Part shown: piece by piece, positions 1 through 6,695 of the stretch
Position numbering within the stretch: position 1 is the first letter of the stretch
Layout: every line of letters begins with the position of its first letter
Source of the DNA: DYRB01 sp041307765
Lineage (GTDB): Bacteria; Pseudomonadota; Gammaproteobacteria; Chromatiales; Chromatiaceae
DNA length: 10,072 bases
NCBI GenBank assembly: GCA_041307765.1
Contig: JBFZCW010000013.1
Span: 1-10,072 of the forward strand
Reading direction: 5' to 3'
Translations under genes and position numbers: made by a program
Notes under the pieces: generated by a model
Told to the model about the DNA's origin: nothing
Seen by the model: only the letters and a program-made list of their open reading frames with translations
Databases searched by the model: none

Positions 1-53
1 GAGCGCCGATCGAGCCCACGTCTACTCAAGACGCAACGACAACAACACTGCCC

Positions 54-60
54 AAAGGAG
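54..60 (+). promoter_or_regulatory. Shine-Dalgarno site of the SH3b/DUF4399 gene
   Basis: AAAGGAG lies eight bases before the ATG at 69 and fixes that start. No convincing -35/-10 pair is visible in the 53 bases left of it, so the promoter is probably outside the window or weak. Confidence 0.75.
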
Positions 61-68
61 CCAAGCCC

Positions 69-737
69 ATGAAACCAAGCCTCGCCGCCGCGACCATCGC
101 CGCGCTCGTCTTCGCCGCCCCGCTGGCGGCCCAGGAAGCCGACAAGATGTACCAGGCAACGGCCAATTCGAACATCCGAGCGGCGCCGACCACCAATTCC
201 CAGAAGATCGGCTACCTCAAGCAGGGCAGCCGAGTCCGAGTGATCGGTAGCGCCGCGGGGGGCAACTGGCATCAAGTCCAGCTACCCAGCGGGCAGATGG
301 GCTTCGTCTTCGGCCATCTACTGGCGTCGGCGCAAGGCGACGGCTCCCTGGAGCCGGCCACGCCCAGCCTCAAGGGCGGACCCACCGAGGCCCCAGTGGA
401 TGCCTTTGCCTACATCATTTGGCCGCAGAATGGCGAGGTGATCCCCGGGGGCGATTTCGTCGTCCTGTTCGGACTGCATGGGATGGGTACGGCCCCTGCC
501 GGCGTCGACAAGCCTCATACCGGTCATCATCACCTGCTGATCGATACGGATCTGCCGCCACTAGACCAGCCGATCCCGGCAGACGACCACTTTGTCCATT
601 TCGGCCGCGGCCAGACCGAGTACCACCTAGTCCTGCCCAAGGGCCAGCACACCCTGCAACTGCTGCTTGGAGACGCCAATCACATCCCGCACACCCCGCC
701 GGTGATGTCGGAGCGGATCACCATCACTGTGCCCTGA
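69..737 (+). CDS. Exported SH3b plus DUF4399 domain protein
   Basis: This 222-residue protein has an N-terminal signal peptide, with probable cleavage after LAA at residue 21. Residues 27-88 form a bacterial SH3 (SH3b) domain: the NIRAAPTTNSQKIG stretch, a GSRVRV strand, NWHQV and a closing GFVFGHLL. Residues 112-222 match the DUF4399 pattern: FGLHGMGTAPAG, a TGHHHLLID histidine cluster, HFGRGQTE and LGDANHIPHTPPVMSE. DUF4399 has no established reaction. Its conserved histidines could bind metal, but that is inference. SH3b domains in exported proteins usually bind peptidoglycan or peptides, so a periplasmic role is likely. The start is supported by AAAGGAG eight bases upstream. The gene stands alone and converges on the minus-strand block, so nothing ties it to the T6SS-like genes. 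Family assignment is firm; function is unknown. Confidence 0.9.
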   Translation: MKPSLAAATIAALVFAAPLAAQEADKMYQATANSNIRAAPTTNSQKIGYLKQGSRVRVIGSAAGGNWHQVQLPSGQMGFVFGHLLASAQGDGSLEPATPSLKGGPTEAPVDAFAYIIWPQNGEVIPGGDFVVLFGLHGMGTAPAGVDKPHTGHHHLLIDTDLPPLDQPIPADDHFVHFGRGQTEYHLVLPKGQHTLQLLLGDANHIPHTPPVMSERITITVP

Positions 738-898
738 GCAACCGACGGCGCGCCCGGACGACGGCCCAGCGCCAGAAGGGTGCTGGCCGAGGGTCGCAGG
801 ACAGTCATGGCAATCCTGAATGCGTTGCCCTCAGGGCGGGCTGAGGCGGGGCAAGACCGTCGACGGGCGCGCGGCCCGCCTCTCGAATGGACTTGCAT

Positions 899-1984
899 TC
901 ACTGCGCGAGGGAGGAGCGAGCGACCCGAAATCCGTGCAGGTAGTAGCGAACGTCTCGATCGTAGTGGTTGCGCCGGGTCGTCCGCATGTACTCCGATCC
1001 AAGCTTCCAGCTTCCGCCGCGCAGGACGCGGCCGATGCAGTCGCCCCTCAACCAGGCCGAACCGTCCGCAGGCGCCTCTTTGTAGGAGGGATTGGAGCAG
1101 TCCATGGTCCATTCCCACAGGTTGCCGTGGACATCGAAGAGTCCGAAGGGATTGGGCTTGAAGGAACCGACGGGGGCTGGGCCCCGACCATCCCAGCCGC
1201 TCCCGCAGTCCGTGCAGTTGGCGTTGCCCTTGCCCACCTGGTCGCCCCACCAATAGGCAGTCGTCTTGCCGCCGCTGGCCGCATACTCCCACTCCGCCTC
1301 GCTCGGCAACCGGTAGGCATGCCCCGTCTTCTTGCTCAGCCAGGCGACATAGCCTTGGGCATCGTCCCAGCTCAGATTGCTAGCCGGCACTTGACTGTCG
1401 GCAGCACCCTCGGGACTGACGCGGCAGCCACCCTCGCGTAGACAGACGTCCCATTCGGCGGCGGTGATCTCGTAGGCACCAATCAGGAAGGGACTGGCGA
1501 AGCGCACCTCGTGACGCGGCTTCTCGTCGGGCCGGCCTTGGTCAGAGCCCATCAGGTAGGTGCCCGCCGGCACCTCGACCATCAAGGGGCAGGTGCTGCA
1601 ATCCTGAACGGTGCCTCCGGGCGCCTTCGGTGCGGCTCCGTCACCATCCGATACGGTTGGAGCGGATCGGGCAGCCTCGGGCGCGGGCGTGACGGGCGCC
1701 GTCTCCGGTACCGGCACGGCCTGGCCTTTCAGTGCCTTGATGCGCATCTCGGCGAGGCGTGCAAAGCGCCCGTTCGGGTACGCGGACAGGTAGGCCTGGA
1801 ATTCCGCCGCGTCCTTGCTGGCCTTGACGGTCTCCCAGAAGGCCAGGTCCTCCCAGAACCCAAGGTCGCCGGCGCCCTTCGACTTTGCGCCCGAATCCGC
1901 AAGGAGCGGGGCTGCATGGAAAGCGCCGATGCCGAAGATCAGCGCCAGGGACAGGGCAATCGGTTTTGTCGAAGCGAATGACAC
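899..1984 (-). CDS. Periplasmic FGE-sulfatase (SUMF1)-fold protein with N-terminal repeat module
   Basis: From the chosen GTG at 1984 the protein has 361 residues. Residues 1-29 are a clear signal peptide (KPIALSLALIFGIGAF core, cleavage near LLA-DS). Residues 43-86 carry a module of the form FWxxxxxSxxxxxFxxYLxxYPxGxFxxLA, often seen next to FGE or caspase-like domains. A Pro/Ala-rich linker (90-124) follows. The FGE-sulfatase fold spans about 128-358: a CSTCP motif, VPAGTYLMGS, RLPSEAEWEYA (225-235), GLFDVHGNLWEW, RVLRGGSW and HGFRVARS. True formylglycine-generating enzymes carry two catalytic cysteines after GGSW. None is present here, so catalysis is unlikely and a binding or sensor role is inferred. 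An upstream GTG at 2083 is open in frame but would bury the signal peptide behind 33 residues. The gene lies 129 bases downstream of two lipoprotein genes on the same strand and may share their transcript. Confidence 0.85.
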   Translation of the reverse strand: MSFASTKPIALSLALIFGIGAFHAAPLLADSGAKSKGAGDLGFWEDLAFWETVKASKDAAEFQAYLSAYPNGRFARLAEMRIKALKGQAVPVPETAPVTPAPEAARSAPTVSDGDGAAPKAPGGTVQDCSTCPLMVEVPAGTYLMGSDQGRPDEKPRHEVRFASPFLIGAYEITAAEWDVCLREGGCRVSPEGAADSQVPASNLSWDDAQGYVAWLSKKTGHAYRLPSEAEWEYAASGGKTTAYWWGDQVGKGNANCTDCGSGWDGRGPAPVGSFKPNPFGLFDVHGNLWEWTMDCSNPSYKEAPADGSAWLRGDCIGRVLRGGSWKLGSEYMRTTRRNHYDRDVRYYLHGFRVARSSLAQ

Positions 1985-2113
1985 TTTGCGTTGCCCCAGC
2001 TCCCGGGTTGTCGTCAGGTCTCCTGCCCTGTACGCGGGCACGAGAGGATTGGTCGGAATCCTAACATTGCAGGCCCGCCACACATAGCCTGCGGTTCTCG
2101 CCCGTGGCTTCGA

Positions 2114-2692
2114 CTAGAACCGGCTCCCGGAAACGACACTCACCATGCTGTCGATCTCGTCCAGCTCCTTCTGGATTCCCTGGGATTTGGTCTTCAGGTC
2201 TGTCACCGGCTGATCGTCCGGCCGGACCCCGCGCAGCTGATCCTTCGTACTCGACACACGTGCCTGTGCCTGATCGAGTTGGCGCAGGCTTGCCTGGGTG
2301 GCAGGACCTTTGCCCTCGGCCCTCAGACGGGAGCGCTCTAGGGCGATTCTGCGCTCCTGGCTTGCCAGGCGTGCCTGCGCACGCGCCAAGTCTCCGCTCA
2401 CCTGCGCCCGTTCCTGCTCAAGAGATCGAGCCTGCGCCTTGAGCCGCTGTTGCGCGTCCAGCTCGCCCTGGTGGACACCTTCGCGGTCGTCGACGCGGCG
2501 CTGGTAGCCACCTCCAGCCAGGCCCACGACACCGCTGACGAAGCCGCCCTCATGGGGATCGGCACTGGTGGCGCACCCAGCCACAATGACGGAGAGACCG
2601 GCAGACAAGAGCCTGCCGCCCCAACGCCCTAGGACAGTGGCCGCTGCGCGCATCCCCGGGCCCTTGCATTTGCCGCCATCCACTCGCGTCAT
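2114..2692 (-). CDS. Small coiled-coil lipoprotein, second of a tandem pair
   Basis: The protein has 192 residues from the ATG at 2692. A hydrophobic stretch ends in a lipobox, VIVAGC, with the lipidated cysteine at residue 40; the residues after it (ATSAD) do not include an Asp at +2, so outer-membrane sorting is plausible. A glycine-rich patch follows (48-62: GGFVSGVVGLAGGG). From about 63 to 187 the protein is charged and Gln/Glu/Arg-rich, which suggests a long coiled coil. The start at 2692 is preceded by AGGGAG with a 6-base spacer. An ATG at 2653 would give a more typical 26-residue lipoprotein signal and also has an AAGGG seven bases upstream, so the start is not settled. The gene begins 10 bases after the preceding lipoprotein gene. 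I do not recognise a named family. Its position after tagR suggests a role related to TagQ, which is inference. Confidence 0.75.
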   Translation of the reverse strand: MTRVDGGKCKGPGMRAAATVLGRWGGRLLSAGLSVIVAGCATSADPHEGGFVSGVVGLAGGGYQRRVDDREGVHQGELDAQQRLKAQARSLEQERAQVSGDLARAQARLASQERRIALERSRLRAEGKGPATQASLRQLDQAQARVSSTKDQLRGVRPDDQPVTDLKTKSQGIQKELDEIDSMVSVVSGSRF

Positions 2693-2698
2693 CGCCAG

Positions 2699-2704
2699 CT
2701 CCCT
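2699..2704 (-). promoter_or_regulatory. Shine-Dalgarno site overlapping the stop of the upstream gene
   Basis: AGGGAG on the minus strand lies six bases before the ATG at 2692 and overlaps the TAG stop (2705-2703) of the upstream lipoprotein gene. This supports the 2692 start and suggests translational coupling of the two lipoproteins. Confidence 0.6.
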
Positions 2705-3479
2705 ATGCCGCTGAGACGGTGTTCGCGAGCCCATCCAGAGTCTGGATCTGCTGGTTGTACGCCTTTAGCTCGCTCTGCAGCCGCCCCGTATCCGTGCCAG
2801 GATTCTGCTGTCGGTACTCCCGCTCGGCGCCCTCGAACATGCTGTATTTCTCCCGCGCGCCCTTGGTGGCCTGGGTGACCACGGCCTTGTTCTCTGAAAC
2901 GCGATGGCGGGTACTTGTCAGATCGGCCTCGGAGACCTGCCCAGCCTTGTAGCGGCTCTGAACGGAGGCGAGACGGCGCTTGTCCTCGGCCATGACCTGC
3001 CGCGCGCTGGCAATCAGCTCCTCGGTCTCCTTGTTCGACTTCTGCACGTCGGAAATCATCGAATCGAGCTGGTCCTCCTTGTTCGAGTACTGCTTCTGCT
3101 TATTCGCTATGTAGGCTCCCGCCAGTCCGCCCACGGCCCCGCCGATGAGTGCCCTCTTGAGGATCCCCTCGGTATCCTTGCCCTGAAAGATGCCCAACAG
3201 AGCGCCCGCGCTAGCCCCGATCAAGGCCCCTTCCCAGACCGTTCGCTGGAAGGCCTGACTCTGCTTTCGCAGGCGTTGCTCCTCTGGGGTCAACGAACTG
3301 TCCGGTGCAGCCGTGGTGGACGACCCGCCTGTCAGCCCGGTCATCCAGGACGCGCCGCCCGAGACGGGTTCACCGACCCTGTCCCCGGTGCTGACGCACC
3401 CCCCCATGAGCACCGCCGCAGCCACACATGCAGGGACAAGCCCGGCGCCCTCGGTTCTCGTTAGAAAAAAACCCAACAT
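2703..3479 (-). CDS. Glycine-zipper coiled-coil lipoprotein in the tagQ position
   Basis: This 258-residue protein starts with a lipoprotein signal (hydrophobic VPACVAAAVLMGGC, lipidated cysteine at 28, then Val at +2, compatible with outer-membrane sorting). Residues 84-125 hold two glycine-zipper hairpin segments, ALIGASAGALLGIFQG and ALIGGAVGGLAGAYIA, joined by a charged turn; such segments insert in or pack against membranes. From about 126 to 250 the chain is charged and predicted to be helical or coiled-coil. The ATG at 3479 follows GGGGGAGCA, a purine-rich site with unusually short spacing. In P. aeruginosa the outer-membrane lipoprotein TagQ is encoded directly after tagR and holds TagR at the outer membrane. 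This gene has that position and localisation, but I cannot confirm sequence homology, so a TagQ role is inferred. The next gene follows after 10 bases. Confidence 0.8.
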   Translation of the reverse strand: MLGFFLTRTEGAGLVPACVAAAVLMGGCVSTGDRVGEPVSGGASWMTGLTGGSSTTAAPDSSLTPEEQRLRKQSQAFQRTVWEGALIGASAGALLGIFQGKDTEGILKRALIGGAVGGLAGAYIANKQKQYSNKEDQLDSMISDVQKSNKETEELIASARQVMAEDKRRLASVQSRYKAGQVSEADLTSTRHRVSENKAVVTQATKGAREKYSMFEGAEREYRQQNPGTDTGRLQSELKAYNQQIQTLDGLANTVSAA

Positions 3480-3514
3480 TGCTCCCCCGCTGCGTCATCA
3501 GACGAAACCAAACG

Positions 3515-3542
3515 CTTATGAATTGTTCAGGAAACGCGCCAA
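3515..3542 (-). promoter_or_regulatory. Possible promoter of the lipoprotein gene pair
   Basis: The 239 bases between tagR and the first lipoprotein gene hold no convincing gene. On the minus strand an AT-richer patch contains TTGGCG (3542-3537), a 16-base spacer and CATAAG (3520-3515), a weak sigma-70-like pair about 36 bases before the start codon. The gap length suggests independent transcription of the lipoprotein genes, but the match to consensus is poor. Confidence 0.25.
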
Positions 3543-3718
3543 GACCCCATGTTGGTCCGAGGAGTCTGCCCGGGATCAGCCCCGCGCGCCCTGCGGCCGC
3601 ATCGGCGACTTCCCCCGCAACGGATCGAGTGGTCGGAAACTCGAAGGCGTACCCTGAGGTGCGCAAACATATAGCAGGAGCCCGCCGGAAAAAAGCGACT
3701 TGACCGCATGACCCTCGA

Positions 3719-5374
3719 TCATTGAACCGACCCTCGATTGGCCTCGATCCGATCTAGCTCGCCGAGCCAGGAGCCTTTGTCGGCCTGCCCGTCGCGACGG
3801 TACGCCGCCATGTGCGCCACGAATTGTCCCGCATAGGGTATGAGGTAGCCGTTCTGCTTCAAGCGGAACTCATCGTTCACGACCGCAAGACCCGCACTCG
3901 CCTCATCCTCCCCGTAATCCCGACCCACACCGATCACCGTGTCTCCATAATAGGACAGGCTGTTGTCGAGGCTCGCGTGGATTTCGTCGAGCTGCGCCTG
4001 CCATTTCACCATCTTGTCCTTGAGTGACGTGCGAGCCTCATCGATTGCTGCGTCGGAGCCTTGTTTGCCCACGAGATCCGCTGAGAAGCGCTCGAAGCGC
4101 CCCTGCGCCAGTTCCATGAGTTGCTCGATGGCGCGTGCGCGCTGGCGGTCCGTCACCACCCGCTTGGCCAGGAAGGCGCCCAAGCGCAGCAGGGCCCGCA
4201 GGGTCCGGGCGCGGGCCTCGTTGATCGCAGACTGGCTCCGCTCCATGTCACGCTGAATCAGCTCCAGGCGGGTGCGCAGCACCTGGTCCTGCGACTGCTC
4301 GGCCAATCGCCTGAGCTCCGCAAGGGCTTGGGCGGCATCGCCCCCCGCGTCCCCGGTCAAAGCGGGCAACACCGACCAGGCCTGTTTGATGGCGTCCAGG
4401 CGCTGGGCGGAGACGATCACCGGGGCCGTCAACACCAGGCGGAAGCCGAGGCTGTCGAGCGTCTTGGCACGGCCGGTGGCCGCGTTGAAATAGTTATGCT
4501 CCTGGCGCACGGCACTGCCCAGCTGACCCTCAGGGGTGAAGACGTCACCGCCGCGGCTCACGAATCCGCCCGCCTGACCGTGGGGGCGACCGCGTCGGTC
4601 CAGATGGAAGGGCACCAGGGTCATCTCGGCCACGTTGCCCAGGATGTCGTATAGGCCCAGGGGATTGGGCTTGAGCAACCCTACGGGGTGGAGCCGGCCC
4701 TCCGCCGAGCGGCTGCTCTCGAACCAGGCATAGCGTGCCAGGTCACCCTCGGGCATGGGAAAGACGGGGGCGAGAAAATCGGTCTCGTCGACCTTGAGCC
4801 CCCCCCGGGCGGCGAACTCCCACTCTTCTTCCGTGGGCAGGCGCAGGAAGCCTGGCTCCCTGTCCTCCCGGGGGATCGCGTCGGGCGCGTGAGCAAGCAC
4901 CCACTCGGTATAGCGGCGGGACAGATCCACCGCGTCGAACCAGCTGACGTCCGTCATGGGCAAACGACCCCGCATCGATGGTACGGGGCAGTTCTCAGCG
5001 GTCAGGGCCGCATACTGATCACGGGTCGTCTCGTACTTGGAGATGTAGTACCGGCGCGCACCCAATGCCTGCCCCGAGAATGCACCGGCCAAGTGGCTCA
5101 GGCGTCTGCCCTCCTTGTAACCGCGGTCCGCGTCACTCTGGCCAAGCTCCACCTGACGGTCGTCCAGCAAGTTGCCTGAGGGAATCTCCACCGGGCGAAA
5201 CACCATGGCGCCGCCACAAGCCAGGGGCAGCACCAGATCATCGGCCGCCGGCATCGGGTTGAAGAACTTCTCCGGCCAAGTGACGGGCCCAGTGGCCGGG
5301 CCAGCCGACAGCGGGCCAGGGCACAGCGCCAGGAGCAGGGCGGCCAGCATTGGCGCGCGCGAAACGTCAGACAT
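3719..5374 (-). CDS. tagR: TagR-like periplasmic FGE-fold protein with helical C-terminal extension
   Basis: This 551-residue protein has a signal peptide (residues 1-24, APMLAALLLALCPGPLSA). The FGE-sulfatase fold covers about 46-316: YYISKYETTRDQYAAL, LPMTDVSWFDAVD, RLPTEEEWEFAARG (178-191), GLYDILGNVAEM (240-251), SRGGDVF and SLGFRLV (308-314). No cysteine occupies the catalytic positions after the RGGD segment, so it is probably a binding domain, not an enzyme. Residues 325-551 are a long, charged, probably helical extension. In P. aeruginosa TagR is the periplasmic FGE-fold protein that promotes activation of the kinase PpkA in T6SS control. Here the gene directly follows ABC permease and ATPase genes and overlaps the permease gene by eight bases, the same order as the known cluster. 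The ATG at 5374 has GAGGGG with a seven-base spacer. The fold is firm; the TagR identity rests on fold plus gene order. Confidence 0.85.
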   Translation of the reverse strand: MSDVSRAPMLAALLLALCPGPLSAGPATGPVTWPEKFFNPMPAADDLVLPLACGGAMVFRPVEIPSGNLLDDRQVELGQSDADRGYKEGRRLSHLAGAFSGQALGARRYYISKYETTRDQYAALTAENCPVPSMRGRLPMTDVSWFDAVDLSRRYTEWVLAHAPDAIPREDREPGFLRLPTEEEWEFAARGGLKVDETDFLAPVFPMPEGDLARYAWFESSRSAEGRLHPVGLLKPNPLGLYDILGNVAEMTLVPFHLDRRGRPHGQAGGFVSRGGDVFTPEGQLGSAVRQEHNYFNAATGRAKTLDSLGFRLVLTAPVIVSAQRLDAIKQAWSVLPALTGDAGGDAAQALAELRRLAEQSQDQVLRTRLELIQRDMERSQSAINEARARTLRALLRLGAFLAKRVVTDRQRARAIEQLMELAQGRFERFSADLVGKQGSDAAIDEARTSLKDKMVKWQAQLDEIHASLDNSLSYYGDTVIGVGRDYGEDEASAGLAVVNDEFRLKQNGYLIPYAGQFVAHMAAYRRDGQADKGSWLGELDRIEANRGSVQ

Positions 5375-6584
5375 CTCTCAACCCCTCGGCAGGCTCGATG
5401 CGCGCCGCGCGCCAGCCGGCCCAGGCGGCTGAAGCCGCCGCGCCGAACAGGGTCGCGGCGAGCGCGCTCATGACGTGGGCAGGCAGCAGCCGGCAGATAG
5501 ACTCCCCCGGTTGCAGACTCTCGGCAAACCATCCGTTCAGGGCGGTGGCGACCGGCAGGTAAAGGGCCAGGGCAGCAATGGCCCCCAGCATGGCCACCAG
5601 CACCGCCTGGGTCACCGGGAACAGGACCAGACTGAGCGTCGGAAAGCCGATCAGTCTCACGATAGAGAGCTCGCGGCGCTTGCGCTCTACGTTGGCCAGC
5701 AGGTTGGCCGCGAGCGAGGCCAGAAAACCCAGGGTTCCGATCAAGGCGATCAGCCAGAAGACCCGGGTCAGGTTCCGATCGAGCGACTGCACGGCGGCGA
5801 TCTCGGCTACCTGGGTGCGCACCTCGATGCCCTCGGCGGTCAGATCCGAAGCCAGTCCGGCGACGGTATAGATGCTGGTGGCATAGAGCCGGAACCGGGC
5901 ATAGGTCCGGGGACCGACCGAGGGCTCGGAGCCCTCCCAGCCCAGCTCCGGCACCGCCACCCCATCGCGATAGTCCTCGGTTGCGACCAAGAGCGGCAGG
6001 GGCACCAGGGCCGCCTCCTCCGCTAGGGAGTCCGGCGCTAGAACACCGGTGACGGTCAACTCCCACACCACACCCTCGTCCCGACCGTTGCGGTGGCGGT
6101 CGATGCGAGCCACCAGCCGGTCGCCCGGCCCCACCGCCAGCTTCCGCGCCGCAACGGTGGACAGGACCAACTCGGCCACGCCGCTGGGTGCGGCGCCCGA
6201 GACCCCGAGCAGGGGGTCGCCGCCACCCGTGGGGATCATCTGCAGGGCCCGCAGCTCGGTTCCATTCGATGGACTCATGAGCCGGCTCAGGCTAGCAGCG
6301 ATGCGGCGGGTGTTGGGAACCACGAAGTCCACGTCCGCCCGGGCCGCGATCCGGGCGAACCAGGCTTCGTCGAAGTGGCGGCTGCCGACGGCCAAAACCT
6401 CCCGATTGGAAGGCGATTCCACCAGTCGCTGGGCCAGGGTGTCCACCAGACCGAATTTGAGACCGAACAGGACTAAGAGCGGCGCCAGAACGGCCATCAG
6501 GGCCAGCACGAAGCACAGGGAGATACGCCGCTCGTGGGCGAAGTCCCTGTACGCGAGGCGCAGGATCTCCCGGTTGGGGCGCAT
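5367..6584 (-). CDS. tagS: TagS-like ABC transporter permease (FtsX/MacB type)
   Basis: This 405-residue inner-membrane protein has the FtsX/LolC-type layout: one transmembrane helix near the N-terminus (about 21-45), a large periplasmic domain (about 50-270), then three helices (about 273-297, 318-345 and 368-391). It ends in WRAARIEPAEGLRDV, the characteristic C-terminus of FtsX-domain permeases. The cytoplasmic loop after helix 2 (NVERKRRELSIVRLIGF) is the usual contact with the ATPase. In P. aeruginosa TagS and TagT form an ABC complex that acts upstream of PpkA; the substrate is unknown. The ATG at 6584 is the only usable start, because the frame upstream meets a TAA after 16 codons without ATG, GTG or TTG. 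The ribosome site is weak (AGGA, 11 bases away). A 111-base gap separates it from the ATPase gene. Confidence 0.88.
   Translation of the reverse strand: MRPNREILRLAYRDFAHERRISLCFVLALMAVLAPLLVLFGLKFGLVDTLAQRLVESPSNREVLAVGSRHFDEAWFARIAARADVDFVVPNTRRIAASLSRLMSPSNGTELRALQMIPTGGGDPLLGVSGAAPSGVAELVLSTVAARKLAVGPGDRLVARIDRHRNGRDEGVVWELTVTGVLAPDSLAEEAALVPLPLLVATEDYRDGVAVPELGWEGSEPSVGPRTYARFRLYATSIYTVAGLASDLTAEGIEVRTQVAEIAAVQSLDRNLTRVFWLIALIGTLGFLASLAANLLANVERKRRELSIVRLIGFPTLSLVLFPVTQAVLVAMLGAIAALALYLPVATALNGWFAESLQPGESICRLLPAHVMSALAATLFGAAASAAWAGWRAARIEPAEGLRDV
5382..5387 (-). promoter_or_regulatory. Shine-Dalgarno site of tagR inside the tagS coding end
   Basis: GAGGGG on the minus strand lies seven bases before the tagR ATG (5374) and inside the last codons of the permease gene. 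It fixes the start and indicates coupled translation. Confidence 0.65.
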
Positions 6585-6645
6585 GGGCTGGTTGGTCCTG
6601 GTAGGAGCGGTTGGCGTTACGCGTTCAGCGGGTTAAGACTAATCC

Positions 6646-6663
6646 GATGTTAGCTCTAACATC
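6646..6663. promoter_or_regulatory. Perfect inverted repeat between tagT and tagS
   Basis: GATGTTAG and CTAACATC flank a two-base CT centre, an 8-2-8 perfect palindrome 62-79 bases before the tagS start. It could be an operator or a small RNA hairpin. The arms are AT-richer than their surroundings, and no T-run follows on the minus strand, so an intrinsic terminator is not favoured. Confidence 0.4.
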
Positions 6664-6695
6664 TGAAACCTGGCGGCGGACGGCCTTTCATCGGC

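Noticed and set aside
827..878. Short hairpins (gccc-tca-gggc and cgggc-gcgcg-gcccg) between the convergent genes as a bidirectional terminator
   Set aside because: Stems are only four to five base pairs and no T-run follows on either strand. Such hairpins are common by chance at this GC content.
1985..2083. GTG at 2083 as start of the second FGE-fold gene
   Set aside because: It would place 33 polar residues before a complete signal peptide. The GTG at 1984 gives a normal signal peptide at the N-terminus, with purine-rich GGGAGCTGGGG upstream.
3690..3700. T-run on the minus strand just after the tagR stop as an intrinsic terminator
   Set aside because: The six-T run has no stable GC-rich stem directly before it and is followed by GC-rich sequence.
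3480..3718. Small open frames in the gap between tagR and the first lipoprotein gene
   Set aside because: They are Arg/Gly/Ser-rich, show no domain, and none has a convincing ribosome site. The region is better read as a leader.
5098..6066. Minus-strand open frame of 322 codons rich in Gly/Arg/Pro
   Set aside because: It lies across the tagS and tagR genes in another frame, has low-complexity composition typical of high-GC shadow frames and no recognisable domain.
6601..6616. GTAGGAGCGG-type sequence as half of a REP-like repeat
   Set aside because: No matching inverted arm is nearby and no second copy was seen in the window.
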